DNA of 64,000 nucleotides from Vibrio metschnikovii CIP 69.14 (GTDB lineage Bacteria; Pseudomonadota; Gammaproteobacteria; Enterobacterales; Vibrionaceae). The notes under the pieces were generated by a model. That model did not search any database. It saw nothing but the letters and a program-made list of their open reading frames with translations, and was not told the DNA's origin. Below are positions 36,866-46,522 of this stretch, piece by piece; positions within the stretch are counted from its first letter, which is position 1; each line of letters opens with the position of its first letter. Both the position numbers and the translations under genes were made by a program. The stretch lies in NCBI RefSeq assembly GCF_000176155.1, contig NZ_ACZO01000003.1, forward strand, positions 49,991 to 113,990, given 5' to 3'.

Positions 36866-37102
36866 ATAGAGAGCCAATAACCAATGCTCATCGCAATACC
36901 ACAAATAATGTAATAATATCGCACCGTGGGGGGTCATGGGGCGGATACCTTTAAATATGTAGGGTATTAGACCTAAACGATTTCGGGCATAAGTTTGCCA
37001 GCAATTCCTGCATGATGTCACCGATTATGAATAACTAGATTTGAATTCGATAGATTACAAGCATATACTTCCGATGCATGCTACAAGAAACGCGGCTCCG
37101 GC
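36866..37102. repeat. 236-bp duplicated segment, copy B
   Basis: This is the partner of 29248-29483. It starts directly at the IS903 fragment terminus and continues past the IS66 insertion point (CGGCTCCGGC then TCCACTTG), so it preserves the empty IS66 target site. Confidence 0.8.
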
Positions 37103-37390
37103 TCCACTTGTAGAGAGATGAATTCAAATAGCCCTGTTCTCTTCCGCTCATTGAGTATTGACTGCAGGTAGCGCGTAATAGAGCCACTTTTAGTGGCTCT
37201 TGTCGTATCTTAATGTTAGAAAAGGTAACCTCTCACCGCCTTATCAGGCTATGCTTCTTATTCATTTGACCATAATTTTAACCAAAATAAGCAACGACAT
37301 AATTCTGTTTGTTTACCTTTTAATACAGGATGGTAAAGTGGTAAATAAACAATATCAAATAAGTTATAGTGCATTAATTGATGGGTAGAG

Positions 37391-37906
37391 ATGAGAGCTT
37401 TCTTTTTGATGATTTTATCAGCTTTGTTAAATGGCTGCTTGGGTATGCCCGAATCAGTAAAACCCGTGTCTGATTTTGAACTGAATAATTATTTAGGCAA
37501 ATGATACGAGATAGCACGACTTGACCACTCCTTTGAAAGGGGGTTAAGCCAGGTCACAGCGGAATACCGAGTTAGAAATGATGGCGGTGTTTCGGTTCTT
37601 AATCGTGGTTATTCGGAAGATAAAGGCCAGTGGAAAGAGGCTGAAGGTAAAGCTTATTTTGTCAATAGCCCGACAGATGGCTATCTGAAAGTTTCATTTT
37701 TTGGCCCATTTTATGGTTCCTACGTGATTTTTGAGTTAGATCGTGAAAACTACAGTTACGCTTTTGTGTCAGGACCAAATACAGGATATCTGTGGTTACT
37801 TTAAAGAACGCCAACTGTCGAACCTAATGTTGTTGAGAAATTCGTTCAGATGTCGAAAGAACGAGGTTTTGATACAAATCGGCTCATTTACGTTCAACAG
37901 CAATAA
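37391..37906 (+). pseudogene. Bacterial lipocalin (Blc-type) with two in-frame stops
   Basis: The frame encodes a lipoprotein-like start (MRAFFLMILSALLNGCLGMP), then FELNNYLGK-stop-YEIARLDHSFERGL, and AEYRVRNDGGVSVLNRGY. It continues KGQWKEAEGKAYFV, then YVIFELDRENYSYAFVSGP, YLWLL-stop, and finally RTPTVEPNVVEKFVQ. The first stop (TGA at 37502) replaces the invariant Trp of the GxW lipocalin motif; the second (TAA at 37802) replaces a Ser-like position. Both look like single substitutions in an otherwise complete 171-codon gene, so it was inactivated recently. Blc proteins bind lipids at the outer membrane. Confidence 0.85.
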
Positions 37907-37957
37907 ATTCAACTCTATTTCTGATTGAAATGCCAAATATATACTTATACCCAAACC

Positions 37958-38060
37958 ACTTGGAGTTGCAGGTCGGCGTCAGTGAGTGAATCCCCATGAG
38001 CATAGACAGACTATGTTCATGGAGTAAACGAAGGTATCCAACACCGCTGCAGCTTCAAGT
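37958..38060. repeat. Imperfect inverted repeat, Vibrio-type intergenic element
   Basis: ACTTGGAGTTGCAG (37958-37971) and CTGCAGCTTCAAGT (38047-38060) pair at 12 of 14 positions and enclose about 75 bp. It lies just beyond the 3' end of hsdR. Similar ACTTGxAGxTGCAG elements are scattered in Vibrio genomes, as I recall; no other copy is in this window. Confidence 0.45.
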
Positions 38061-38117
38061 AAGCGATAAGATACAACCCTGATAGCCTCACAATGAGGGA
38101 GACGCCTTGTTAATAAA

Positions 38118-41100
38118 TTATTCCATAGCTCCGTCAAGTTCATCCACAACATCACTCAACAGATCATTTGTCTGAGCAAAAATAAACTGCTTTAAAAACT
38201 GATCGATGCGAATATTGAGCTTAAAGGGTGGAATGCTTAGGCCATCTAATTTTTCAAAATAAACTTTGGCTTTTGCCTTATCAACGGTTTCTTTAAGTGC
38301 ATCGAAGCGGCCGAAATTATTCAGATTTTTGTCATTAACACTGTCATTAAGTAAGTTGACAAGCAGGCTTTTATCTAAACCTAACGCATTAACAATGGCA
38401 TTAATCTGGGCATTTTCAGCGTTGTCTTTGTAGGTGTTGATGTAATCTCTGAAAGTATGACCTTCGATTAACTTTGCATCACCGCGCTGTAAATCGTGTA
38501 AGAAAAGCTTGGCGTACTTTTGTTCTGCTTGAGTCAATGATGAGAATGACTTATGCAGCTCGTTGAGAGTAAGCTCAATGCTGGCTTGATCATTATGCTG
38601 GTTTAGCTCTTTTAAATATTTATCAAAGCGACTGTTCATGTAGTCAGCATCAATCTTTCCAGTATCAATTTCAGTTAAATAGCCACTGATATCAAAAGGC
38701 ACATCGCCGCCACCTGCACCGCTGCCATCAGCTTTTGATGATAGTTCTTTATAACGCAGGGCTAACCCCAAATAGGTTTGCTCTTCAATGGTTAACGACA
38801 CTTCACGCTTAAGACCGTTATCATCTTCTGAAGCGTCTATAACCGTGTAGACAGACTGCCCCCAATGCATCCCTTGCACTTTGGCCGCTTCTAGATGTTT
38901 GTTAAATTTGTTAAAGAGCTGGGCGAATTTGGCGCAAACGTCAAGATCATCGGGCAAGGTTTCAAAATTCGCGACGCCAGCGTTAGCAAAAAGCTCGGTC
39001 ATCTCAGCCGCTAATTCATTCATTGCTTCTAAGTTACTTTCTAGCCTATCAACAAATAATCCTATCGGCTTATCGCCGGAATAGAGTTTTACCGCATCGT
39101 TGATATGCTGCTCCATCGTGTGCGGATAACGATAATAGCGGATGATACCGTGAGGCTTATCGGGACCAAACAAGCGATTGGTGCGCGAGAAAGCTTGAAT
39201 AATGTTTTGGTATTTAATGACCTTATCTAAATACAGGGTATTGAGCCACTTGGAATCAAACCCCGTAAGCATTTGGTCGACGACAATCAATAAATCGAGC
39301 TGCTTTTCAGGAGCGTTATGAATGCGCTCATAAGGCTTCTTATGAGCTAACCGTGCAGCAAGATCTTTTTTAAACGCGGCATGACGTGCAAAATCAAAAT
39401 CTTGACCGTATCGAGCGTTATAGTCGGCCATGATTTCTTCTAGGCCATCACCTTTAAAGGTTGGGCCTCGATCGCCACTGCCGTCATTATCGATGTTCGG
39501 GTCAAAGAGCGCTGATACCTTAAGTTCCGGTTTGGAGACCTTTAGGCGGCGGTAATAGTCAATGGCCTCTGCGATACTATTGGTGGCTAAAATGGCGTGG
39601 AATTTATTACCTTGGCTGAGCACATCCCATTTATCTAAGATGTCACTGACGACTTTTTCTTGGTGAGCATCCGTTAAATATTGGCTTTTAGGTACGTAGT
39701 CTTCGATGCCTTTATGATATTTCCCTGTGGCATCTTTGTAGCCCGCCATCGGCACTTCATTCATAAAGTGATTAAATTTTTTCTTTTTGACGGGATCCGC
39801 CATCGCATCAGCCACCGACTCAGCCTTAGCTTGCTGTAACGCGACTTCTTTTTTTACGTCGCCATCCTTAAAAGTGGCCACTTTATAGGGATCAAAGCCC
39901 AGTACGTTACCATCGCGAATGCCATCGGCGATGCTGTAGCGGTGTAACTCGTTACCAAATACATCGGTGGTGGTATTGTTATTGACCTTATTTTCTTCAT
40001 GAATCGGTGTACCGGTAAAACCAAAGAAAAGGGCTTTAGGGAAGGTTTTTTTCACCCTTACCAACATGCCTTCTTTGTTTTCTTTGCCGCCACTCATTGT
40101 CGAGCGATGCGCCTCATCAATAATAAATACCAAGCGTTTAGCACGGATTTTTTCAATATCTGCCGAGTTAGTTGCGGCCCCCTCATCATCTACTGCTTCA
40201 AAAATATTACTCATTTTTTGAATAGAGCTAACAATGAGCGTATCGGCTGGGGAAGTGCTTTTTAGCTTGGTGACCAATACATGGGTATTTTCGGTGGCTT
40301 GTATATCTTCACCATCGCTCGCAAAATTACGGTATTCGGCCAGAGACTGGGTGCCTAGCTCGATGCGATCCATCAAAAAAATGACTTTATCGGCATCTTT
40401 AGATTGGGCAATCAGCTGCGCCGATTTAAAGCTGGTCATGGTTTTGCCTGAGCCTGTGGTATGCCACACATAACCGCCTAATCGATCTTTGTTATTCGCA
40501 CTACCCAGTTGCTGCCAGTTGGTTTTGGCCACCTTGTCCGATATCGCATTAGCGGCGAAATACTGATAGCTGCGCATCACTTTCAGCACGCCATCAGTAT
40601 CATCGGCTACAGTATAAAAACCGATTAATTGGTGCGCCATGGGAATGGATAACAAGGTTGAAGAGATGTCTTTCCAGTCGTTTATGGCTTCGTTATTCTT
40701 GGTTTCGTTATTAAAGTCCCCCCAGTTAAATTGATAATCGGGGTTAAACTTGCCATCCATGCCCGGATTAGCAAAGTATTTTGCCTCATTAGGCTCCATG
40801 GCGACAAACACTTGGATCAGTGAAAATAGGCCACTAAAAATACCTTCTTTGGAATACTTTTCGATTTGGTTAACCGCTTGGCTTACTGGCACACCACTGC
40901 GTTTAAGTTCCACATGAATGACAGGCATACCGTTAATCAATAGCAGCACATCACCACGGCGGTCATTACGCAGCGGGCTACCACGTTCAAATTTAGGCTG
41001 TTGCACAATTTGGTAACGGCTTTGGCCTGCGGCAATCTCTTGGCGGTCATAGATTTTTAGGCTGACTTCTTTGCCAAGATGCAAGGCATCAGCGGGGTTA

Positions 41101-41381
41101 TCGCGCTTAATGGCCACGGTTTTTCCGTTGATTAAACCATTGAGTTTAAGCGGTGTTTTCAGCTCTTTGACCTGCTCAATAATCTGCTGCATTTCCGTTG
41201 CCGTCAGTGGCACGTCGTTTAATCTGTCTTGCTGGCGATTGTTCTCAAATAAAATGTTCGCCCAGTTTTGCAGTAAATCCGCTTCGGTTTTGTTTTTAAG
41301 TATATCGCTTTCCCAGCCCTTGTGGGTAAGCACCTCGATAAAGGCCTGCTCAAATTGTGCTTCGGTTTTAAACGTCGTCAT
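38118..41381 (-). CDS. hsdR: Type I restriction endonuclease subunit R
   Basis: A 1087-residue HsdR. The N-terminal nuclease core has the PD-(D/E)XK residues RRGDVLLLIN...HVELKRSG (about 142-163). The translocase motor follows with Walker A TTGSGKT (about 308-314), DEAH box FIIDEAHRS and motif III FFGFTGTPI. Helicase motif VI is FSRTNRLF. A C-terminal helical domain contacts the methylase. It cuts unmodified DNA after ATP-driven translocation. It is the last gene of the operon, 14 bp after hsdS, and looks intact. Confidence 0.95.
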   Translation of the reverse strand: MTTFKTEAQFEQAFIEVLTHKGWESDILKNKTEADLLQNWANILFENNRQQDRLNDVPLTATEMQQIIEQVKELKTPLKLNGLINGKTVAIKRDNPADALHLGKEVSLKIYDRQEIAAGQSRYQIVQQPKFERGSPLRNDRRGDVLLLINGMPVIHVELKRSGVPVSQAVNQIEKYSKEGIFSGLFSLIQVFVAMEPNEAKYFANPGMDGKFNPDYQFNWGDFNNETKNNEAINDWKDISSTLLSIPMAHQLIGFYTVADDTDGVLKVMRSYQYFAANAISDKVAKTNWQQLGSANNKDRLGGYVWHTTGSGKTMTSFKSAQLIAQSKDADKVIFLMDRIELGTQSLAEYRNFASDGEDIQATENTHVLVTKLKSTSPADTLIVSSIQKMSNIFEAVDDEGAATNSADIEKIRAKRLVFIIDEAHRSTMSGGKENKEGMLVRVKKTFPKALFFGFTGTPIHEENKVNNNTTTDVFGNELHRYSIADGIRDGNVLGFDPYKVATFKDGDVKKEVALQQAKAESVADAMADPVKKKKFNHFMNEVPMAGYKDATGKYHKGIEDYVPKSQYLTDAHQEKVVSDILDKWDVLSQGNKFHAILATNSIAEAIDYYRRLKVSKPELKVSALFDPNIDNDGSGDRGPTFKGDGLEEIMADYNARYGQDFDFARHAAFKKDLAARLAHKKPYERIHNAPEKQLDLLIVVDQMLTGFDSKWLNTLYLDKVIKYQNIIQAFSRTNRLFGPDKPHGIIRYYRYPHTMEQHINDAVKLYSGDKPIGLFVDRLESNLEAMNELAAEMTELFANAGVANFETLPDDLDVCAKFAQLFNKFNKHLEAAKVQGMHWGQSVYTVIDASEDDNGLKREVSLTIEEQTYLGLALRYKELSSKADGSGAGGGDVPFDISGYLTEIDTGKIDADYMNSRFDKYLKELNQHNDQASIELTLNELHKSFSSLTQAEQKYAKLFLHDLQRGDAKLIEGHTFRDYINTYKDNAENAQINAIVNALGLDKSLLVNLLNDSVNDKNLNNFGRFDALKETVDKAKAKVYFEKLDGLSIPPFKLNIRIDQFLKQFIFAQTNDLLSDVVDELDGAME

Positions 41382-41395
41382 GGTGGTGCTCCCTG

Positions 41396-42613
41396 CTAAA
41401 CAAACATTTTGCTCAAGCAGGCCTGCTTGATGTTATTAAGTTTGGTGATCTGTTGTTGGTGTTGGTTGATTAAGCTGTCGAGCTTTTGGAAAGTGTTGCC
41501 GATGGCGGTTTGTTCTTGTCCCTCAGGGAACATAAATACCATGCCATTAAAAGCGCCGTTGGTAATCTGATTAATAGTTGCGCCTAAGTTTTTCTCAACT
41601 TGCGCTGTAAATTTATCAGTATCAAACAATGCATTAATAAACTCGGGGTGACCGGCTCGCACCCCGGTCATAAAAGCTCCAATAACGGTGTTATCCATCA
41701 ATGAATTAACTTGTGCATGTTTTCCAATTAAAGCTCTTGAACCGTTACGAACAACAACAATAATGTCACCTTTTTGTACATTGCTGCAATTAACTACTTC
41801 AGGATTCACATACACATTATCGGCTTGAACAATTTGTCCATTCTTAACATTCGAAGAGCGAATTACAAAAACACCCTGTTTTCTAATATCTTTTGGTGAG
41901 TATGTAAGTCCGCTAAAAAGCTCAACCTCATGATTTAGTGGCTTTTCCACCCACTCCCCACTAAACCCTTTAAAGCGAATTTCCGGCGTGGTTTCGCCTG
42001 GTTTGGGAAACATCTTTTCCAGCATGGCTTTTTTGATATTGCTGAGCTTGTCATGCTTTTTTTGGTGTTGGTTGATTAAGCTGTCGAGCTTTTGGAAAGT
42101 GTTGCCGATGGCGGTTTGTTCTTGTCCCTCAGGGAACATAAATACCATGCCATTAAAAGCGCCGTTGGTAATCTGATTAATAGTTGCGCCTAAGTTTTTC
42201 TCAACTTGCGCTGTAAATTTATCAGTATCAAACAATGCATTAATAAACTCGGGGTGACCGGCTCGCACCCCGGTCATAAAAGCTCCAATAACGGTGTTAT
42301 CCATCAATGAATTAACTTGTGCATGTTTTCCAATTAAAGCTCTTGAACCGTTACGAACAACAACAATAATGTCACCTTTTTGTACATTGCTGCAATTAAC
42401 TACTTCAGGATTCACATACACATTATCGGCTTGAACAATTTGTCCATTCTTAACATTCGAAGAGCGAATTACAAAAACACCCTGTTTTCTAATATCTTTT
42501 GGTGAGTATGTAAGTCCGCTAAAAAGCTCAACCTCATGATTTAGTGGCTTTTCCACCCACTCCCCACTAAACCCCTTAAAGCGAATCTCAGGCACATTAT
42601 TTTCCACACTCAT
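41396..42613 (-). CDS. hsdS: Type I specificity subunit HsdS with two identical halves
   Basis: A 405-residue specificity subunit. Each half contains a target recognition domain (PEIRFKGFSGEWVEKPLNHE... to NQITNGAFNGMVFMFP) followed by a conserved coiled-coil spacer (EQTAIGNTFQKLDSLINQHQ). The two target recognition domains are the same residue for residue, with a 202-residue period; only spacers and ends differ. Normal HsdS proteins have two different domains giving a bipartite asymmetric site. With two equal domains the predicted site is a symmetric, interrupted palindrome. It overlaps no neighbour: HsdM ends at 42615. Confidence 0.93.
   Translation of the reverse strand: MSVENNVPEIRFKGFSGEWVEKPLNHEVELFSGLTYSPKDIRKQGVFVIRSSNVKNGQIVQADNVYVNPEVVNCSNVQKGDIIVVVRNGSRALIGKHAQVNSLMDNTVIGAFMTGVRAGHPEFINALFDTDKFTAQVEKNLGATINQITNGAFNGMVFMFPEGQEQTAIGNTFQKLDSLINQHQKKHDKLSNIKKAMLEKMFPKPGETTPEIRFKGFSGEWVEKPLNHEVELFSGLTYSPKDIRKQGVFVIRSSNVKNGQIVQADNVYVNPEVVNCSNVQKGDIIVVVRNGSRALIGKHAQVNSLMDNTVIGAFMTGVRAGHPEFINALFDTDKFTAQVEKNLGATINQITNGAFNGMVFMFPEGQEQTAIGNTFQKLDSLINQHQQQITKLNNIKQACLSKMFV
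41456..41968. repeat. 513-bp exact direct repeat within hsdS, copy 1
   Basis: Identical at every position to 42062-42574 (offset 606 bp). The first mismatch at one end is T41969 against C42575, after which identity resumes for 11 bases. The perfect identity implies very recent duplication or gene conversion, or selection combined with recombination. Confidence 0.9.
42062..42574. repeat. 513-bp exact direct repeat within hsdS, copy 2
   Basis: Partner of 41456-41968; it encodes the N-terminal target recognition domain and most of the central spacer helix of HsdS. Confidence 0.9.
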
Positions 42614-42614
42614 C

Positions 42615-45224
42615 TTATACGCCCTTCAATAAGTTGGTGAGTTCAGCCAAGCCCTGAAGATCAAACTCATTGCCCGTAAGTTCGCCCATCATTTTGGCCA
42701 GCTCTTGCTCGGTGGTTTTAATATCACTCGCCACTTGTGAATAGGTCACCGCGTATTTATCGGCAAGGGCTTGCACTTGGCTGGTGAGCTGAGTAATCAC
42801 GGCGCTTGGCATGGCAGCTAGCTCTTGGCTTAACGGTGTGATCCATTTTAGGTGCAGCAATTCATTGACTTGATCATCGGTTAAGCCTTCGATGGTGGTT
42901 TTGGTTTTTAAGTGCAACGCGATTTGTGCTTCTTTGACCGCTTTTTTCAGGGCTTTTTCTTCCTCAATTAGAATGTTTGCCGCAATTATTTTTGCTTTGT
43001 AACTTTCTTCTGGCTCCGGGCTGTCTTGATCAAATTTAACTTTGCTGTCTTTTTGCTCTTTTAAGAAGGCTTTGGCCGCCTTGGCGACTTCGGCATTGGC
43101 AAAGCCGTCTTTACTCTCTTTGACGGTGTCTTGCTCTTTGTCTTCTTCAGAAAGGGATTCGAGTATTTCTTCCAGCGTGCTGGCAATTTCGGCAAGGCGG
43201 TTTTCTTGTTTTGCCAGTGCCGCTAGGTCATCGCTCAAGTGGGTTTGTTGTACTAACTCAAAGGGCATGATATGACCTTTCCAGCCATCTTGTACTTCGG
43301 CGTCTTTGCCCTTAACCTTTTTGATGACAATATTGGGGTCTACTTGTTTCGTGGCAGCAAAACCTTCGGTTTGCATCATTTCTAAATCGCTACTTATCAC
43401 TTGCCATTGATTGTTTAGATATTGATAGGCTTGGTATTTGTCAATCAGGGTGATCGGTTTCAAACGAGTAAAGAGCTCTGTGCTTAATAGCGGCTCTTGT
43501 TGGTTACGGTTAACCCCTTGCCAGCCTTGAATCAAGCTAGTCTGTAAATAGTCATCAAAACCTGCAAAAGCGCTGTTGAAAGCTCTGATAAAATCACCGA
43601 CTTGCGCATTTTGCGTTATCTTCACGTTAACGTCTTGTTTGGCTATGGCTAATTCACTGTAGGCGGCAGATTTGGCCACAAATAGAGCATCGTGCAATTG
43701 TGGGAATGCTTGCCAATAGGGGTGTAGCTGCGCAATTTCACTGTTGGGGATGCCACCGAGCATCGTGGCGTGTAAATCCCAACTTTGTGCGGCCGGTGAG
43801 GAGTCAACATAGCGTGGTATGTTTAAATTGTAACCGTTGTCGCGCAGCGTTGCTTTACTCACTACTTGCGAGAATTTATCGATGCTGTCGCGGTTGATGA
43901 CCGCATCAACAATACGCTTGATGTCACTGGCTTGCAGTTTGTTGTTTTTGCCTTCTTTAACAAAGTGCTTGGAAGCATCCACAATTAGTACATCGGTATT
44001 TTGCCTTTTTTGTTTGAGCACGATAATCACGGTCGGTATACCGGTGCCAAAAAAGATGTTGCTCGGTAAGCCGATTATGGCATCAATGTGATTTTGCTCT
44101 ATCAGTTGTTTGCGAATTTCACCTTCCTCACCACCACGAAACAGCACGCCATGGGGCAAGACAATGGTCATTATGCCATCGGGTTTTAGATGGTAAAGGT
44201 CGTGCAGCAAAAAGGCAAAATCGGCTTTGGTTTTAGGCGCTAAGCCAAAACGCGAATAACGTGGGTCACTGTCTTTAAAACTTGGGTCCCAAGCCTGCGA
44301 GTAAGGAGGGTTAGAGACAACGGCATCCACATACAGTGCATGATAAGTACCTTGCGGATCGTTTTCATCAAAATACGGCCAATCGTCTTCTAAGGTATCA
44401 CCGTTACGGGTTTTGATGTTGCTGGCTTTTATCCCGCGCATGATGAGGTTCATACGGGTTAAGTTGTAGGTTTTGTCTTTTAGTTCTTGGGCATAATAGG
44501 TAATGCTGTCTTTGTTTTTGGCGTATTTTCCAACTGCTTCACCGATATTGATCAGTAGCGAACCAGAACCCGATGTTGGGTCGTAAATCTCGATGGTGTC
44601 TTTATGTTTTAACTCATGGGCAATGATGTGCGACATCAGTACCGAGACTTCATGGGGCGTGTAAAACTCGCCGGCTTTTTTTCCGGCATTGGCGGCAAAT
44701 TTTTCAATCAGGTACTCGTAGATATAACCCAGTACGTCATAGCCTTGCTTACCGTTCATTGGGATGCTTTTGATTAAATGCAGTAGGTCACTAATGGCTT
44801 TTGTACGCTTACCCGCGCTTTCACCGAGCTGGCTAAGTCCCTTTTCTAGGGTAGTGAAAATACCTTCGAACAATTTTTTGTAGGTGGGAGAAATCAAGCG
44901 GCTGAACGCTGAAAGCGCATCACGAACGTTGGACTCGTCAAAGTCATGCGTTGGATCAATCCAAGTTGAAAACAGGTTATCGTAAGCGATGAAATAGCCG
45001 AGATTGTCTTGGATGTATTTGACCGTGTCCGCGTCCTCTTCGTTTAGGGCTTTAATGTCTTCAGGGGTCATGCCCTGTTTGGTAACAAACTGCACCTGTT
45101 GATCGCTGAGGTATTTATAGAAGATGAAACCTAAAATGTAGTCTTTGTATTCGTTGGCTTCGATTTTTGAGCGCATCTGGTTGGCTGATTCCCAGATTTT
45201 TGCGGCTAATTGTTGCTTGTTCAT
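42615..45224 (-). CDS. hsdM: Type I DNA methyltransferase subunit M
   Basis: An 869-residue N6-adenine methyltransferase. The HsdM N-terminal helical domain (about 1-150) is followed by the catalytic domain with SAM motif DPTSGSGSLL (about 215-224) and catalytic NPPY (305-308). Then come ATPase-independent C-terminal regions rich in charged coiled coil (about 670-790), making it longer than the classic 520 residues. It methylates the site chosen by HsdS and forms the core of the restriction complex. It lies 8 bp after the WYL gene, so expression is coupled to that regulator. Confidence 0.94.
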   Translation of the reverse strand: MNKQQLAAKIWESANQMRSKIEANEYKDYILGFIFYKYLSDQQVQFVTKQGMTPEDIKALNEEDADTVKYIQDNLGYFIAYDNLFSTWIDPTHDFDESNVRDALSAFSRLISPTYKKLFEGIFTTLEKGLSQLGESAGKRTKAISDLLHLIKSIPMNGKQGYDVLGYIYEYLIEKFAANAGKKAGEFYTPHEVSVLMSHIIAHELKHKDTIEIYDPTSGSGSLLINIGEAVGKYAKNKDSITYYAQELKDKTYNLTRMNLIMRGIKASNIKTRNGDTLEDDWPYFDENDPQGTYHALYVDAVVSNPPYSQAWDPSFKDSDPRYSRFGLAPKTKADFAFLLHDLYHLKPDGIMTIVLPHGVLFRGGEEGEIRKQLIEQNHIDAIIGLPSNIFFGTGIPTVIIVLKQKRQNTDVLIVDASKHFVKEGKNNKLQASDIKRIVDAVINRDSIDKFSQVVSKATLRDNGYNLNIPRYVDSSPAAQSWDLHATMLGGIPNSEIAQLHPYWQAFPQLHDALFVAKSAAYSELAIAKQDVNVKITQNAQVGDFIRAFNSAFAGFDDYLQTSLIQGWQGVNRNQQEPLLSTELFTRLKPITLIDKYQAYQYLNNQWQVISSDLEMMQTEGFAATKQVDPNIVIKKVKGKDAEVQDGWKGHIMPFELVQQTHLSDDLAALAKQENRLAEIASTLEEILESLSEEDKEQDTVKESKDGFANAEVAKAAKAFLKEQKDSKVKFDQDSPEPEESYKAKIIAANILIEEEKALKKAVKEAQIALHLKTKTTIEGLTDDQVNELLHLKWITPLSQELAAMPSAVITQLTSQVQALADKYAVTYSQVASDIKTTEQELAKMMGELTGNEFDLQGLAELTNLLKGV

Positions 45225-45232
45225 GTTATTTC

Positions 45233-46195
45233 CTATTCTGTGACCATGTCAAAACCAGGCGCAATGGCAAGGTTACCGACACCGTATAAAGTTTGATAAT
45301 TTTTTAGCCATAAATGGAATTCGGGGGTTTTTAGCTGAGCCGCTTTGGAACAATCCACATGCCATTGGCGAAGCAAATAGCCAGCGGTTGCTGCTCTAAT
45401 CTCAACCTTTAGAACGCCACCTTTCATGCCATAGTCCAGCTCTATCGCTTCGCTGTACTCTATGCGTGGGTGCGGCACTAACTCCAGCTCTACAAATCGG
45501 TTCCATTGTCGGTCCTGGGTTTCAAGTTCAACTTCAGATAACCTTGAGTCTTCAAGCACAACCGCTGCTTTAATTCGGGTCAGTACAAAATCACGGAACT
45601 CATTATGCTTGCGGTCAAAACCACGAACGTGCCAACGCAGGCCATTGTCTACCAGCGTATGCGGCACAATTTCACGCGTGGTTTCACCGCTCGATAACGA
45701 CACATAGGTGATACGCAAGGCTTTGCCTTTGTGTATGGCCTCGGTAACTTTGGCCACTATCGATAAGTTCGGTTTGTTAAGGTGATAAGGCGCTTCACAG
45801 GCCAGCGGTGGTTTTATCTTTCCAGTAAAGCCATCGCCGTAACCTTGGCTAATCGTCGCCAGCGTTCTCACAACGTCATAATCGAACAAAGGATCAAAAG
45901 CCTCACCACGCTTATGCAACTTGAGCTTTTGATCATACTCAATGTTGCCTGGTGCAAGCTCTCGGTATAGGGTGAAGTCTTTGGTTGCCTGTGTGGCGGC
46001 GATGCTGAAGCGATCGACTAAATCTGCCCGCACCGCCTCCCCCTTAAACATTAAGGTGAAATCGATGTGGGCAATGCGATCTCTGGTTGCTTGTGGCAAC
46101 TGTGCTATCTGCGAAAGCCTATCTGGCTTGCCTTTCACATTTTCTTGAGCGAGTGCACTCGCTGGTACCGTTTGTTTCAGACCATCATTTGACAT
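45233..46195 (-). CDS. WYL-domain regulator heading the type I R-M operon
   Basis: A 320-residue wHTH-WYL protein. An N-terminal extension (about 1-35) precedes the winged helix (RIAHIDFTLMFKGEAVRADLVDRFSIAATQATKDF), and the WYL domain contains PHTLVDNGLRWHVRGFDRKHNEFRDFVLTRI. It is the first gene of the operon with hsdM, hsdS and hsdR and probably autoregulates it. It is a paralogue-like relative of the protein at 47-907. Confidence 0.88.
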   Translation of the reverse strand: MSNDGLKQTVPASALAQENVKGKPDRLSQIAQLPQATRDRIAHIDFTLMFKGEAVRADLVDRFSIAATQATKDFTLYRELAPGNIEYDQKLKLHKRGEAFDPLFDYDVVRTLATISQGYGDGFTGKIKPPLACEAPYHLNKPNLSIVAKVTEAIHKGKALRITYVSLSSGETTREIVPHTLVDNGLRWHVRGFDRKHNEFRDFVLTRIKAAVVLEDSRLSEVELETQDRQWNRFVELELVPHPRIEYSEAIELDYGMKGGVLKVEIRAATAGYLLRQWHVDCSKAAQLKTPEFHLWLKNYQTLYGVGNLAIAPGFDMVTE

Positions 46196-46522
46196 GCTTC
46201 TTGTTTATCCAATTCAACCAGTTTTTTAAAACTCTGTTTCTTGTTTATAAAGTACGGTCGGACATCACTTAATCACATTGAGCGGCAACGCACAACGCCG
46301 ATCTTAATCCGCAATGACAAATCAATCTCTAGCGGTTGAAGTTGGACAAATGGGCATAAAACACTGAACAGACTTCAACCTAATTAATTTTATTAGGTAA
46401 CATCATATCACAAATTATTTTGTAGGGTAGATTAAGCGACAACTTTTTGATCTGGACTGCAATTATCGCTCAGATATGGGCGTGAAGACCTTGTTTCGTA
46501 TCGTTGCTGATAGCCGTCGTGA
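46196..46522. other. Gene-free stretch upstream of the R-M operon
   Basis: These 327 bp hold the promoter region of the WYL-hsdMSR operon on the minus strand. I see no RNA gene, repeat or clear operator in it; an AT-rich part lies at 46380-46430. Confidence 0.5.

Noticed and set aside
41456..42574. Two separate hsdS genes or tandem duplication with frameshift
   Set aside because: The frame is continuous through both halves with a normal spacer between them, so it is one gene with duplicated domains.
38881..45970. Plus-strand frames opposite the hsdRSM genes
   Set aside because: They are antisense shadows of strong minus-strand genes with clear motifs, lack ribosome binding sites and show low-complexity translations.
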